DNA of 64,000 nt from Streptomyces sp. NBC_01216 (GTDB taxonomy: Bacteria; Actinomycetota; Actinomycetes; Streptomycetales; Streptomycetaceae): the NCBI RefSeq assembly GCF_035994945.1, contig NZ_CP108677.1:3844001-3908000 (forward strand), in the 5' to 3' direction. Of this stretch, positions 42,229-51,180 are shown in pieces. The position numbers were made by a program, and so were the translations under genes. Numbering within the stretch: position 1 is the first letter of the stretch; each line of letters begins with the position of its first letter. The notes below the pieces were generated by a model, which had not been told where the DNA came from, made no database searches, and was given only the letters and a program-made list of their open reading frames with translations.

Positions 42229-43004
42229 CGGGGCTGACGGGACTGACGGGCACGGCTGGCGTGTTCGGGACGGCCGTAGCGGTTACCTGGGCGGCTCGGA
42301 TGACAGCGGACCGGCGTCGCGGGTACCGGACGCGGAAGCGGACCGCCGAGCTGCTGAAGAGCGAGTGGAGGCGTGGGCGTCGGCGACGGAGCGTGATCCC
42401 GCGGCGACCGGATGGCTTGCACGGCTGGGGCGTCCCGCTCGTCGTCGCCGTGACCTGCGGGGTGTCGATCGGCGGCATGGTCGGCTGCCTGGTGGGGATG
42501 ACGGCGGCCTGGGGCGTACGGGCCTGGCGGACCCGGCGGCCGGAGCGACCGGCCCATGAGGCCGAGACCGTCCGGCAGTTGCCCCTCGCGGCCGATCTGC
42601 TGGCCGCCTGCGCCTCGGCCGGAGCCGGACCGGCGGAGGCCGCCGAGGCCGTCGGTGGATCGCTCGGCGGGCCGGTGGGAGAACGGCTGACACGGACGGC
42701 GGCCGAACTGCGCCTGGGCGGCGAACCGGCCGAGGTGTGGAAGAGGTTCGGGGCCGTCGCCGGTGCCGATGGCCTCGCCCGCTGCCTCGAACGGTCGGGC
42801 TCCACCGGGGCACCCGCCGCCGAGGCCGTCTCCCGGCAGGCGGCCGGGTTGCGTGCAGGGCGGGCCAGGGAGGCCGCCGCCCGCGCACAGCGGGCACAGG
42901 TGCTGATCACCGCACCGGTGGGGTTGTGTTTCCTGCCCGCCTTCCTGGCGGTGGGTGTGGCTCCGGTGGTGATCGGACTGGCGAGCGGACTGCTGCACCG
43001 GTGA
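42225..43004 (+). CDS. tadC: TadC-like pilus assembly membrane protein
   Basis: A 259-residue GspF-type protein with membrane segments at about residues 70-100 and 225-255, and a central helical domain (LPLAADLLAACASAGAGPAEAAE). It is the partner of TadB in the platform. GTG start overlaps the tadB stop (GTGA). The N-terminal 20 residues repeat TGLTG, an odd low-complexity start; an ATG at 42300 (MTADRRRG) is an alternative that would break the coupling. Confidence 0.87.
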   Translation: MTGLTGLTGTAGVFGTAVAVTWAARMTADRRRGYRTRKRTAELLKSEWRRGRRRRSVIPRRPDGLHGWGVPLVVAVTCGVSIGGMVGCLVGMTAAWGVRAWRTRRPERPAHEAETVRQLPLAADLLAACASAGAGPAEAAEAVGGSLGGPVGERLTRTAAELRLGGEPAEVWKRFGAVAGADGLARCLERSGSTGAPAAEAVSRQAAGLRAGRAREAAARAQRAQVLITAPVGLCFLPAFLAVGVAPVVIGLASGLLHR

Positions 43005-43094
43005 TCCCGCTCCGTGCCCGATCCGCTCCGGTGCCCGATGCGCTCGAAGAGCGCCTCGATTCGACGAACGACCATATGAGACAGAGGGGTTGCA

Positions 43095-43289
43095 ATGCCG
43101 AACGTGAGCGAGTGGTGGCGGGTCCGCAGGGCTGCCGCAGACGACGCGGGGATGACGACGTCCGAGTACGCGATGGGAACGATCGCCGCCGCCGGCTTCG
43201 CGGCCGTGCTGTACAAGATCGTGACCAGCGAGTCCGTCTCCGGCGCGCTGGAGTCGGTGATCGGCAAGGCCCTCGATGCGCCGTTCTGA
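43095..43289 (+). CDS. Flp pilin-like DUF4244 protein
   Basis: A 64-residue DUF4244 protein. A basic N-terminus is followed by ADDAG-MTTSEYAMGTIAAAG: a Gly before MTTSEY with Glu at position +5 is the class III/Flp prepilin pattern, then a membrane helix. It is most likely the major pilin of the Tad system. GAGGGG precedes the ATG. No prepilin peptidase gene lies in this operon, so processing must use one encoded elsewhere. The stop overlaps the TadE start by 14 bases. Confidence 0.9.
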   Translation: MPNVSEWWRVRRAAADDAGMTTSEYAMGTIAAAGFAAVLYKIVTSESVSGALESVIGKALDAPF

Positions 43290-43635
43290 GGACCGCGGCG
43301 CCGTGACCGTGGAGGCGGCGATGGTCCTGCCGGTCCTCGTGGTGTTCACCCTGACGATGCTCTGGGCTCTGGCCGCCGCGGCGGCGCAGATCCGGTGCGT
43401 GGACGCGGCCCGGGCCGGCGCGCGAGCGGCGGCCCGTTCCGAGCCGGTCGCCGTGGCCGAGTCCGCCGCCCGAACGGCCGCACCCGACGGGGCGAGTGTC
43501 TCCGTCACCCGTTCGGGCGAGCTGTGGCGGGTGACCGTGGAGGTGTCCGCCCCCGGCCCCGGTGGCATGGGGCTGACCCTCCGCGCAGCGGCGGCCGCGC
43601 TGGCGGAGGAGACGGTGGGGGTGGGAGCGCCATGA
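43276..43635 (+). CDS. TadE-family pseudopilin
   Basis: A 119-residue protein with the TadE hallmark RGAVTVEAAMVLPVLVVF (Glu at the fifth position of the hydrophobic stretch) and a C-terminal soluble domain. It is a minor pilin-like subunit of the Tad apparatus. The ATG at 43276 lies inside the end of the DUF4244 gene; the stop overlaps the next start by ATGA. Confidence 0.9.
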   Translation: MRRSEDRGAVTVEAAMVLPVLVVFTLTMLWALAAAAAQIRCVDAARAGARAAARSEPVAVAESAARTAAPDGASVSVTRSGELWRVTVEVSAPGPGGMGLTLRAAAAALAEETVGVGAP

Positions 43636-44063
43636 GGCAAGCGGGTGGCCTTGGTGACGCCGGCCGGCTCCGGGATGTCCGTGCCGTCCGTCGCTGCCGC
43701 GGCCTTCGAGGCGAGCGGGGGACGGCGACGGTGTGGACCGCCTTCGCGGCCTGTGCGCTCTGCGTGGTCTTCGGGGCCGTGCTGGCCCTGGGCCAGGCGG
43801 TCGCGGCCCGGCACCGGGCGGGCGGGGCCGCGGACCTGGCGGCCCTCGCCGCGGCCGACCGGGCGCTGTGGGGCGAGGAGGACGCCTGCGCCACGGCGGC
43901 CCGGATCGCCGACGCCCAGGGGGCCGCCGTGCTGCGGTGCTCCGTTCGCGGCGACATCGCGGACGTGACGGCGGTGGTGCGCCTGGGGCCCTACGCGCCC
44001 GCGGTCAGGGCGCGGGCGGGACCGGCGGGGGCTCCGCCGGGGCTTCCCGTAGCAGTTCCGTGA
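43632..44063 (+). CDS. Rv3654c-like TadE-type secreted/membrane protein
   Basis: A 143-residue protein with RGTATVWTAFAACALCVVFG as its pilin-like helix (about residues 28-47), then AARHRAGGAADLAALAAADR, the typical helix of the Rv3654c/TadG family. It closes the Tad operon as in mycobacteria. Its last 59 bases overlap the end of the convergent helicase gene. The Cys pair (DACATA, LRCSVRG) may be disulphide-bonded outside the cell. Confidence 0.9.
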   Translation: MRQAGGLGDAGRLRDVRAVRRCRGLRGERGTATVWTAFAACALCVVFGAVLALGQAVAARHRAGGAADLAALAAADRALWGEEDACATAARIADAQGAAVLRCSVRGDIADVTAVVRLGPYAPAVRARAGPAGAPPGLPVAVP

Positions 44064-46482
44064 GGAGGCGCACGGCGCCGCGCTTGTGGAGCGGGTCGTT
44101 GCCGTTGCCGCACTTCGGAGACTGGACGCAGGACGGACAGCCGGCCTCGCACTCGCAGGAGGCGATGGCCTCCCGGGTGGCCGTCAGCCAGGCGGGTGCC
44201 GTGTGGAAGGCCCGCTCGGCGAAGCCGGCGCCACCCGGATGGCCGTCGTACACGAAGACGGTCGGAAGGAGCGTGTCCGGGTGGAGCGGCACGGACACCC
44301 CGCCGATATCCCAGCGGTCGCAGGTGGCGAAGAGCGGCAGCATGCCGATCGAAGCGTGCTCGGCGGCGTGCAGGGCTCCGCCGAGGATCTCCGGGGAGAC
44401 GCGGGCGGCGTCGAGCTGGTCCTCGGTGACCGTCCACCACACGGCCCGGGTGCGCAGGGTGCGCGGCGGCAGGTCGAGCTTCGTCTCCCCGAGCACCTCA
44501 CCGGTGATCAGCCGACGGCGCAGGAAGGAGACGACCTGGTGGGTGACCTCGACGGAGCCGTAGCAGAGGCGCCCGGCGCCCCAGGGGATCTCGGTGTCGG
44601 TTTCGAGGACGGAGAGGGAGGTGGTGTCGCGGGCGGTGGTGGAGTACGGCGGACTGGCCTCCTCGACCAGTGCCACCGCGTCCCGCAGGTCCAGCTGCCG
44701 CACCAGGTACGTACGGCCCTGGTGGAGGTGGACGGCCCCGTCGTGGACGGCCGTGTGTGAGGCGGCCTCGTCGACGGTACCCAGGAGACGCCCGGTGGCC
44801 GCCTCGACGATCCGGACGGGGCTGCCGCCCTCGCCCCGGATGTCGGTGAGATCGGCGGCCCGCTCCCGGCGGGTCCAGTACCAGCCGGTGGAGCGGCGGC
44901 GCAGCAGCCCGGCCGCCTCCAGCTGGGGCAGCAGCTCGGGAACGGCTGGGCCGAACAGGTCCAGGTCGGAGTCGGTCAGCGGAAGCTCCGCCGCGGCGGC
45001 GCACAGGTGGGGGGCGAGGACGTAGGGGTTGTCGGGATCCAGGACGGTCGACTCGACCGGTCTGCGGAACAGTGCCTCGGGGTGGTGGACCAGAAAGGTG
45101 TCCAGCGGGTCGTCACGGGCGACCAGGATCGCCAGCGCGCCCTCGCCCGACCGGCCCGCACGGCCCGCCTGCTGCCACAGGGAGGCCCGGGTGCCCGGAT
45201 AGCCGGCGATCACCACGGCGTCCAGTCCGGAGACGTCCACACCCAGTTCCAGGGCGGTCGTGGCGGCCAGCCCGAGGAGTTCGCCGGAGTGCAGGGCGCG
45301 CTCCAGGGCGCGGCGTTCCTCGGGCAGGTAGCCGCCGCGGTAGGCGGCGACCCGCCGGGCCAGGGAGCGGTCGACCTCGGCCAGGCGCTCCTGCGCGATC
45401 ACGGAGATCAGCTCCGCCCCGCGCCGGGAGCGGACGAAGGCGACCGAGCGGACGCCCTGGACGACCAGGTCGGTCAGCAGGTCGGCGGTCTCGGCGGTGG
45501 CGGAGCGACGCACCGGCGCGCCCCGCTCGCCGTGCAGCTCGGTCAGCGGTGGCTCCCACAGCGCGAAGACCAGTTCGCCGCGCGGTGAGGCGTCGTCGGC
45601 GACCTCCGCCACCGGCAGTCCGGTCAGGCGTCCGGCGGCGGTGGCGGGATCGGCGGCGGTGGCGGAGGCGAGCAGGAAGACGGGTTCCGTGCCGTACCGG
45701 GCGCAGACGCGACGCAGCCGGCGCAGTACCTGGGCGACGTGCGAACCGAAGACGCCCCGGTAGGTGTGGCACTCGTCGATCACGACGTAGCGCAGGGAGC
45801 GGAGGAAGGAGGACCACCTGGAGTGGGCGGGCAGTATGCCCCGGTGGAGCATGTCGGGGTTGGTCAGCACGTAGTTCGCGTACTGGCGGACCCATTCGCG
45901 TTCCTCGACCGGCGTGTCTCCGTCGTAGACGGCGGGCCGGATTCGGTTGCCGAGCGGTGCGGCCAGCTCGCGCACGGCTCGGCGCTGGTCGGCGGCGAGG
46001 GCCTTGGTGGGTGCCAGGTACAGGGCGGTGGCGCCCCTGCCGTTGGCGGCCTCGGCGCCGTCCAGCAGCGTGGACAGGACGGGGGTGAGGTAGGCCAGCG
46101 ATTTGCCCGAGGCCGTACCGGTGGCGATCACCACGGACTCGCCGTCGAGGGCGTGCTCGGCGGCCCGTGCCTGGTGGGCCCAGGGGTGCTCGATTCCGGC
46201 CGCCTGGATAGCGCCGATCACTTCCGGACGGATGCGATGCGGCCAGACTGCATGCCGACCCTCCCGGGCGGGCAAGTGCTCCGTATGAGTGATGCGCGCG
46301 GCCCGGCTCTCGCCCGATGCGAGCCGGTCGAGGACCCTGCCGGGAGACGGGCGGCTGCCCGAGGTTCCGGCCGGTCGACTGGGGCGGTGATTCTTGGCCA
46401 TCGGCACCGAGTGTGTCACTGGCATGACGGACAATGCTCCCAAGGCGTCGTGCATGGCTGCTGGTAAGTGATTGAATGCCAT
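44005..46482 (-). CDS. DEAD/DEAH helicase with DUF1998 zinc-binding C-terminus
   Basis: An 825-residue superfamily II helicase: motif I ATGTASGKSLAYL, Ia APTKALAADQ, II VIDECHTYRG (DECH), III ASAT, then GVDVSGLDAVVIAGYPG and QQAGRAGRSG. The C-terminal DUF1998 region has four cysteines (SCECEAGCPSCVQSPKCG). It corresponds to the Hrq1/Rv3649-type DNA helicase conserved beside Tad loci in actinomycetes. The ATG at 46482 (MAFNHLPAA) was chosen by similarity to the remembered S. coelicolor protein; longer frames run into bldG. Divergent from bldG, convergent and overlapping with the Tad operon. Confidence 0.92.
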   Translation of the reverse strand: MAFNHLPAAMHDALGALSVMPVTHSVPMAKNHRPSRPAGTSGSRPSPGRVLDRLASGESRAARITHTEHLPAREGRHAVWPHRIRPEVIGAIQAAGIEHPWAHQARAAEHALDGESVVIATGTASGKSLAYLTPVLSTLLDGAEAANGRGATALYLAPTKALAADQRRAVRELAAPLGNRIRPAVYDGDTPVEEREWVRQYANYVLTNPDMLHRGILPAHSRWSSFLRSLRYVVIDECHTYRGVFGSHVAQVLRRLRRVCARYGTEPVFLLASATAADPATAAGRLTGLPVAEVADDASPRGELVFALWEPPLTELHGERGAPVRRSATAETADLLTDLVVQGVRSVAFVRSRRGAELISVIAQERLAEVDRSLARRVAAYRGGYLPEERRALERALHSGELLGLAATTALELGVDVSGLDAVVIAGYPGTRASLWQQAGRAGRSGEGALAILVARDDPLDTFLVHHPEALFRRPVESTVLDPDNPYVLAPHLCAAAAELPLTDSDLDLFGPAVPELLPQLEAAGLLRRRSTGWYWTRRERAADLTDIRGEGGSPVRIVEAATGRLLGTVDEAASHTAVHDGAVHLHQGRTYLVRQLDLRDAVALVEEASPPYSTTARDTTSLSVLETDTEIPWGAGRLCYGSVEVTHQVVSFLRRRLITGEVLGETKLDLPPRTLRTRAVWWTVTEDQLDAARVSPEILGGALHAAEHASIGMLPLFATCDRWDIGGVSVPLHPDTLLPTVFVYDGHPGGAGFAERAFHTAPAWLTATREAIASCECEAGCPSCVQSPKCGNGNDPLHKRGAVRLLTELLREAPAEPPPVPPAP

Positions 46483-46561
46483 CGCGGCTGGCGATCCGTC
46501 CCCCGACTCCGCCCGGGAGATCCGAGGGGCGAACGCCCGATAGCAAGGTGCTGGAGGATCC

Positions 46562-46915
46562 GTGGACCTGTCCCTGTCGACTCGCAATGTGTCCGGCCCG
46601 AGCGGCGACCGTACGGTTGTCGAGGTCGGTGGCGAGATTGATGTGTATACCGCGCCCAAGCTGCGCGAGCAGTTGGTCGAGTTGGTGAACGACGGCAGCT
46701 ACCACCTGGTCGTCGATATGGAGGGCGTGGACTTCCTCGACTCGACCGGCCTCGGCGTACTGGTCGGCGGTCTGAAGCGTGTACGCGCGCACGAGGGGTC
46801 GCTGCGCCTGGTCTGCAACCAGGAGCGCATCCTCAAGATTTTCCGGATCACCGGTCTGACCAAGGTGTTCCCCATCCACACCACGGTCGAAGAGGCCGTC
46901 AACGCCACCGACTGA
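46562..46915 (+). CDS. bldG: Anti-sigma factor antagonist BldG
   Basis: A 117-residue STAS-domain protein with the phosphorylatable serine in [15 protein letters not shown] (Ser about 61). The sequence agrees from memory with S. coelicolor BldG (SCO3549), needed for aerial hyphae and antibiotic production, except for four or five extra residues (SGPSG around 11-15) near the N-terminus. When unphosphorylated it binds anti-sigma factors and frees stress sigma factors. GTG start follows GGAGG. The anti-sigma gene follows after 78 bases. Confidence 0.97.
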   Translation: MDLSLSTRNVSGPSGDRTVVEVGGEIDVYTAPKLREQLVELVNDGSYHLVVDMEGVDFLDSTGLGVLVGGLKRVRAHEGSLRLVCNQERILKIFRITGLTKVFPIHTTVEEAVNATD

Positions 46916-46993
46916 GCCGGAAGACGGACGGGAGAGCCGGGCGACACGCCCGGTCTTCCGAGTTGTCCACCCACACGTTCCCAGGGGGACCGC

Positions 46994-47455
46994 ATGGCCA
47001 CCGTTGAACTCCGCTTCAGTGCCCAGCCCGAGCACGTCCGCACGGCCCGCCTGGTGGCGGCCGCGGTGGCGCGCCGGGCCGGGGTCGACGACGCGGTCCT
47101 CGACGAGGTCAGGCTCGCCGTCGGCGAGGCGTGTTCCCGTGCTGTCGGGCTCCACCGCAGCAACGACGTGACCACTCCGGTCCGGGTCGTGCTCACCGAG
47201 GAGGAGAAGTCCTTCTCCATCGAGGTGGGAGACGAGGTTCCCGGTGCGGGGGTGGCGGCGGCCGACGCCGCTGGTGTGCCCGGCTTCCGGGACGCCGCGC
47301 CGGCCGAGGAGTACGACGACGCCGACGGCGAGGACGAGATGGGTCTCGCGGTGATCCGCGGGCTCGTCGACGACGTCGAGGTGAGCGCCGGCGAGGACGG
47401 CGGAGTGATCCGTATGAGCTGGCCGACGAACCCGGCGGACGACGTGCTCTCCTGA
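46994..47455 (+). CDS. Anti-sigma factor (HATPase/RsbW type, partner of BldG)
   Basis: A 153-residue protein with a GHKL-type ATPase fold: the N-box region LDEVRLAVGEACSRAVGLH and a C-terminal GLAVIRGLVDDVEV (G2-like). It corresponds by position to SCO3548, reported as the BldG partner. An acidic insert (EEYDDADGEDE) precedes the G2 motif. It should phosphorylate BldG and sequester a sigma factor, but the G1 motif is weak, so kinase activity is uncertain. Cotranscribed with bldG and ended by a hairpin. Confidence 0.9.
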   Translation: MATVELRFSAQPEHVRTARLVAAAVARRAGVDDAVLDEVRLAVGEACSRAVGLHRSNDVTTPVRVVLTEEEKSFSIEVGDEVPGAGVAAADAAGVPGFRDAAPAEEYDDADGEDEMGLAVIRGLVDDVEVSAGEDGGVIRMSWPTNPADDVLS

Positions 47456-47482
47456 ATCCCGCTTCCGCGCGACGAGAAGCGA

Positions 47483-47513
47483 AGAAGAGGCCCTGCCCCG
47501 CAGGGCCTCTTCT
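47483..47513 (+). terminator. Terminator of the bldG operon
   Basis: AGAAGAGGCCCTG and its complement form a 13-base perfect stem with a CCCCG loop, 27 bases after the stop. Confidence 0.88.
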
Positions 47514-47943
47514 CGTCTGTCTGCCCGCGGCTGTCGCTGACCGGTCACTTCCCGCCCGTCACCGATCGCGCTCTGCCGGGCATCCGGCCCGGTATCACCC
47601 CTCGCGCAGACCGATCCCCGGCCGGCACCACCCGTCACGCGTAAGCCCCACCGAATACACCGCACCACCCGCACCCCCTCGCATACATCTCGCGCGGACC
47701 GCGGTATCACCCGTGACGCGTGCCGATCACTCGTACCGGTCCCTGCCGCGGGGCATTCCCGCCGATCACCGAAACGGTCGACCGGAACCCGTGACCGCCC
47801 ATGCGTAAATGCTTCTGCCGCATTACCGTTCTCGGTGTTGGCCGTGAGGTACGAGCGGATTCTGATTGCGGCGCACTGTTTTGTTCGGGATTCGCTCCAT
47901 ACAATCCGTCCACATCTTGACCTCGCAACGTCAAGGAGGACGA
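47514..47943. other. Upstream region of hppA with degenerate repeats
   Basis: About 430 bases without a gene. Three related elements of the form GGYAYCACCC-N-GCG occur at 47591-47607, 47624-47641 and 47703-47720. The last 120 bases are less GC-rich and should hold the hppA promoter. Confidence 0.5.
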
Positions 47944-50304
47944 ATGGCGGGTCTTGCAGCCGCGGTGCTCACTCAGGAGAACCGCGTGATCGTGATCGTC
48001 ATCGCAGCCGTCGCCCTGGCGGCGCTGCTCGTCGCCCGGTTGCTGGTGCGTCAGGTGCTCGCCGCCGACGAGGGCACCGACACGATGAGGGAGATCGCCG
48101 CCGCCGTCCAGGAAGGCGCGAATGCCTATCTCGCTCGGCAGTTGCGCACGCTGGGAATCTTCGCGGTCGCGGTGTTCTTCCTGCTGATGGTGCTCCCGGC
48201 GGACAACTGGTCCCAGCGTGCCGGGCGTTCGCTCTTCTTTCTGGTGGGTGCGCTTTTCTCGGCGGCCACCGGATACATCGGTATGCGTCTCGCGGTACGG
48301 GCGAATGTGCGCGTGGCCGCTGCCGCCCGGGAGGCCACGCCCGCACCCGGAGAACCGGAAAAGGATCTGACACTCGTCTCCCACAAAGCGATGAAGATCG
48401 CTTTCCGTACGGGGGGCGTGGTCGGGATGATCACCGTCGGCCTCGGACTGCTCGGCGCCTCCTGCGTCGTCCTCGTCTACGCCGCCGACGCGCCCAAGGT
48501 CCTCGAGGGCTTCGGTCTGGGAGCCGCGCTCATCGCCATGTTCATGCGCGTGGGCGGCGGCATCTTCACCAAGGCCGCCGATGTCGGCGCCGACCTCGTC
48601 GGCAAGGTGGAGCAGGGCATCCCCGAGGACGATCCGCGCAACGCCGCCACGATCGCCGACAACGTGGGCGACAACGTCGGCGACTGCGCGGGTATGGCCG
48701 CCGACCTCTTCGAGTCGTACGCCGTGACGCTTGTCGCCGCCCTCATCCTCGGCAAGGCCGCCTTCGGCGACCTCGGGCTCGCCTTCCCGCTGATCGTCCC
48801 GGCGATCGGAGTGATCACCGCCATGATCGGCATCTTCGCGGTCGCCCCGCGCCGCGCCGACCGCAGCGGGATGTCGGCCATCAACCGGGGCTTCTTCCTC
48901 TCCGCGGTGATCTCGCTCTCGCTGGTGGCCGTCGCCGTCTTCGTCTACCTGCCGTCCTCCTACGCCGACCTCGAAGGTGTCACCGAGCCGGGCATCCGGG
49001 AGCACGGCGGCGACCCGCGGGTCTTCGCCCTGGTGGCCGTCGCCATCGGCATCGTCCTGGCCGCGCTGATCCAGCAACTCACCGGCTACTTCACCGAGAC
49101 CGCCAGGCGGCCGGTCAGGGACATCGGCAGGTCCTCCCTCACCGGACCCGCCACGGTCGTCCTCACGGGCGTCTCCATCGGACTCGAGTCCGCCGTCTAC
49201 ACCGCGCTGCTCATCGGGCTGGGTGTCTACGGCGCGTTCCTGCTCGGCGGCACCTCCATCATGCTGGCGCTGTTCGCGGTGGCGCTGGCGGGTACCGGGC
49301 TGCTCACCACCGTCGGTGTGATCGTCGCCATGGACACCTTCGGTCCCGTCTCCGACAACGCCCAGGGCATCGCGGAGATGTCCGGCGACGTCCAGGGCGC
49401 CGGCGCGCAGGTCCTCACCGACCTCGACGCCGTCGGCAACACCACCAAGGCGATCACCAAGGGCATCGCCATCGCCACCGCGGTCCTGGCGGCCGCGGCC
49501 CTCTTCGGCTCGTATCGCGACGCCATCGCCACCGCGGTCGCCGACGTGGGGGCCAGGACCGGGGAGGCGAACCTCTCGATGGACATCTCCCAGCCCAACA
49601 ACCTCGTCGGGCTCATCCTCGGCGCCTCGGTCGTCTTCCTCTTCTCCGGGCTCGCCATCAACGCGGTGTCACGGTCGGCCGGGGCGGTCGTCTACGAGGT
49701 GCGGCGTCAGTTCCGCGAACATCCGGGGATCATGGCGTACACCGAGAAACCCGAGTACGGCCGGGTCGTCGACATCTGCACCAAGGACGCGCTGCGCGAA
49801 CTCGCCACACCCGGGCTGCTCGCCGTGCTGGCGCCGATCGCGGTCGGCTTCTCCCTCGGCGTGGGCGCTCTCGGCTCCTATCTCGCCGGGGCGATCGGCA
49901 CGGGTGCGCTGATGGCGGTCTTCCTGGCGAACTCCGGCGGCGCCTGGGACAACGCCAAGAAGCTCGTCGAGGACGGCCACTACGGCGGCAAGGGCAGCGA
50001 TGCGCATGCCGCGACCGTGATCGGGGACACCGTCGGCGACCCGTTCAAGGACACGGCCGGACCGTCGATCAACCCGCTCCTGAAGGTGATGAACCTGGTC
50101 GCCCTGCTGATCGCGCCCGCGATCGTGCAGTTCAGTTTCGGCGCCGACGCGAGCGCCGGACTGCGAGCGTCGATCGCGGTCCTGGCGAGCGTCGTGATCA
50201 TCGGAGCGGTCTACGTCTCCAAGCGGCGTTCGGTGGCCATGGGTGACGAAGACGACACCGACGACCGGAAGCCTTCCACGCCCAACGCGCCGGTCGTTTC
50301 GTAA
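47944..50304 (+). CDS. hppA: H+-translocating pyrophosphatase
   Basis: A 786-residue membrane pyrophosphatase with about sixteen membrane segments. Substrate motifs are DVGADLVGKVEQG, DNVGDNVGD and a C-terminal NSGGAWDNAKK. GNTTKAITKG carries Lys where potassium-dependent enzymes have Ala, so this should be the potassium-independent, proton-pumping class. It hydrolyses pyrophosphate and pumps protons outward. The ATG at 47944 follows AAGGAGGACGA. Ended by a hairpin. Confidence 0.96.
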   Translation: MAGLAAAVLTQENRVIVIVIAAVALAALLVARLLVRQVLAADEGTDTMREIAAAVQEGANAYLARQLRTLGIFAVAVFFLLMVLPADNWSQRAGRSLFFLVGALFSAATGYIGMRLAVRANVRVAAAAREATPAPGEPEKDLTLVSHKAMKIAFRTGGVVGMITVGLGLLGASCVVLVYAADAPKVLEGFGLGAALIAMFMRVGGGIFTKAADVGADLVGKVEQGIPEDDPRNAATIADNVGDNVGDCAGMAADLFESYAVTLVAALILGKAAFGDLGLAFPLIVPAIGVITAMIGIFAVAPRRADRSGMSAINRGFFLSAVISLSLVAVAVFVYLPSSYADLEGVTEPGIREHGGDPRVFALVAVAIGIVLAALIQQLTGYFTETARRPVRDIGRSSLTGPATVVLTGVSIGLESAVYTALLIGLGVYGAFLLGGTSIMLALFAVALAGTGLLTTVGVIVAMDTFGPVSDNAQGIAEMSGDVQGAGAQVLTDLDAVGNTTKAITKGIAIATAVLAAAALFGSYRDAIATAVADVGARTGEANLSMDISQPNNLVGLILGASVVFLFSGLAINAVSRSAGAVVYEVRRQFREHPGIMAYTEKPEYGRVVDICTKDALRELATPGLLAVLAPIAVGFSLGVGALGSYLAGAIGTGALMAVFLANSGGAWDNAKKLVEDGHYGGKGSDAHAATVIGDTVGDPFKDTAGPSINPLLKVMNLVALLIAPAIVQFSFGADASAGLRASIAVLASVVIIGAVYVSKRRSVAMGDEDDTDDRKPSTPNAPVVS

Positions 50305-50322
50305 CCCCTGATCAAAGTGCCT

Positions 50323-50352
50323 GCGGACGACACCTTCTGAGGTGTCGTCCGC
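50323..50352 (+). terminator. Terminator of hppA
   Basis: GCGGACGACACC and GGTGTCGTCCGC form a 12-base perfect stem with a TTCTGA loop, 18 bases after the stop. Confidence 0.88.
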
Positions 50353-50490
50353 GTGTGGTCGTCTCACGTGAGGCGTGTCTCCCTTGGTGCAAATGACTGC
50401 AATAGGGGGTGATTCGGTCGTACGAAAGGTGGAAGTGGCGCGCTTGGCGTGTATGTTCCGGGGCCGAGAGCCTTGGAAGGGACCGATCCG

Positions 50491-51180
50491 GTGAACAAGA
50501 AGCTTGCGGCCGTGGTGTCCGGCAGCGCGGTACTGGTGCTCACGCTGTCCGGTTGCAGCGACGACGGCGAGGAGATGGACACCTGGGCCAAGACGTTCTG
50601 CGACCAGGCCCAGCCGCAGTTCCAGAAGCAGGCCAACGCCAACGAGCTCATCAAGTCGACCGCCGCGGACAGCAAACCGGCCGAGATCCAGGCCGCCGAC
50701 TCGAAGGCGTTTGCGGACATCGCCGCGGCCGACCGGGCCCTCGCGAAGGCCATTGAGGCAGCCGGCGCCCCGCCGGTCGAGAACGGCGAGACGGTCCAGC
50801 AGGACGCGATCAAGGAACTCAACGCCGCGGCGGTGGCGTACGAGGGCCTGAAGAAGCAGGTCGACGCGCTCGACACGTCGAACCAGCAGAAGTTCGCAGA
50901 CGGCCTGAAGGGCGTCGCCGACAACCTGGCGAAGATTCAGAACATGGACCAGAACGCGCTGAACAAGGTCCGTGAGGGCGAGTTGGGCCAGGCGCTGGCG
51001 AAGCAACCGGGCTGCCAGTCGCCGAAGCCGTCGGTGCCGCCGTCCGCCGGGTCCGGGCCCGGTGCCGATCAGGGGCCGGGTTCCTCCCCGTCGACGAAGG
51101 CGTCGGCCTCCCCGTCGGCGAAGGCGTCGGCCGCCTCATCGGCGAAGGCGTCCGGCCAACCGGACACGAGCCAGGAGTAG
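50491..51180 (+). CDS. Small secreted lipoprotein, unknown function
   Basis: A 229-residue lipoprotein: signal peptide MNKKLAAVVSGSAVLVL with lipobox LSGC (Cys about residue 22). A helical domain with two further cysteines (TFCDQAQ, QPGCQSP) follows, and the C-terminal ~50 residues are low complexity with degenerate KASxSPSA repeats typical of a wall-spanning linker. The GTG at 50491 follows GGAAGGG. Single-gene unit between hppA and a methyltransferase gene. No family with known function recognised. Confidence 0.85.
   Translation: MNKKLAAVVSGSAVLVLTLSGCSDDGEEMDTWAKTFCDQAQPQFQKQANANELIKSTAADSKPAEIQAADSKAFADIAAADRALAKAIEAAGAPPVENGETVQQDAIKELNAAAVAYEGLKKQVDALDTSNQQKFADGLKGVADNLAKIQNMDQNALNKVREGELGQALAKQPGCQSPKPSVPPSAGSGPGADQGPGSSPSTKASASPSAKASAASSAKASGQPDTSQE

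Noticed and set aside
39089..43267. Very long minus-strand open frame (1392 codons) opposite the Tad operon
   Set aside because: It is Arg/Pro/Ser/Ala low complexity and mirrors the high-GC third positions of the plus-strand genes, which have clear motifs and coupled starts.
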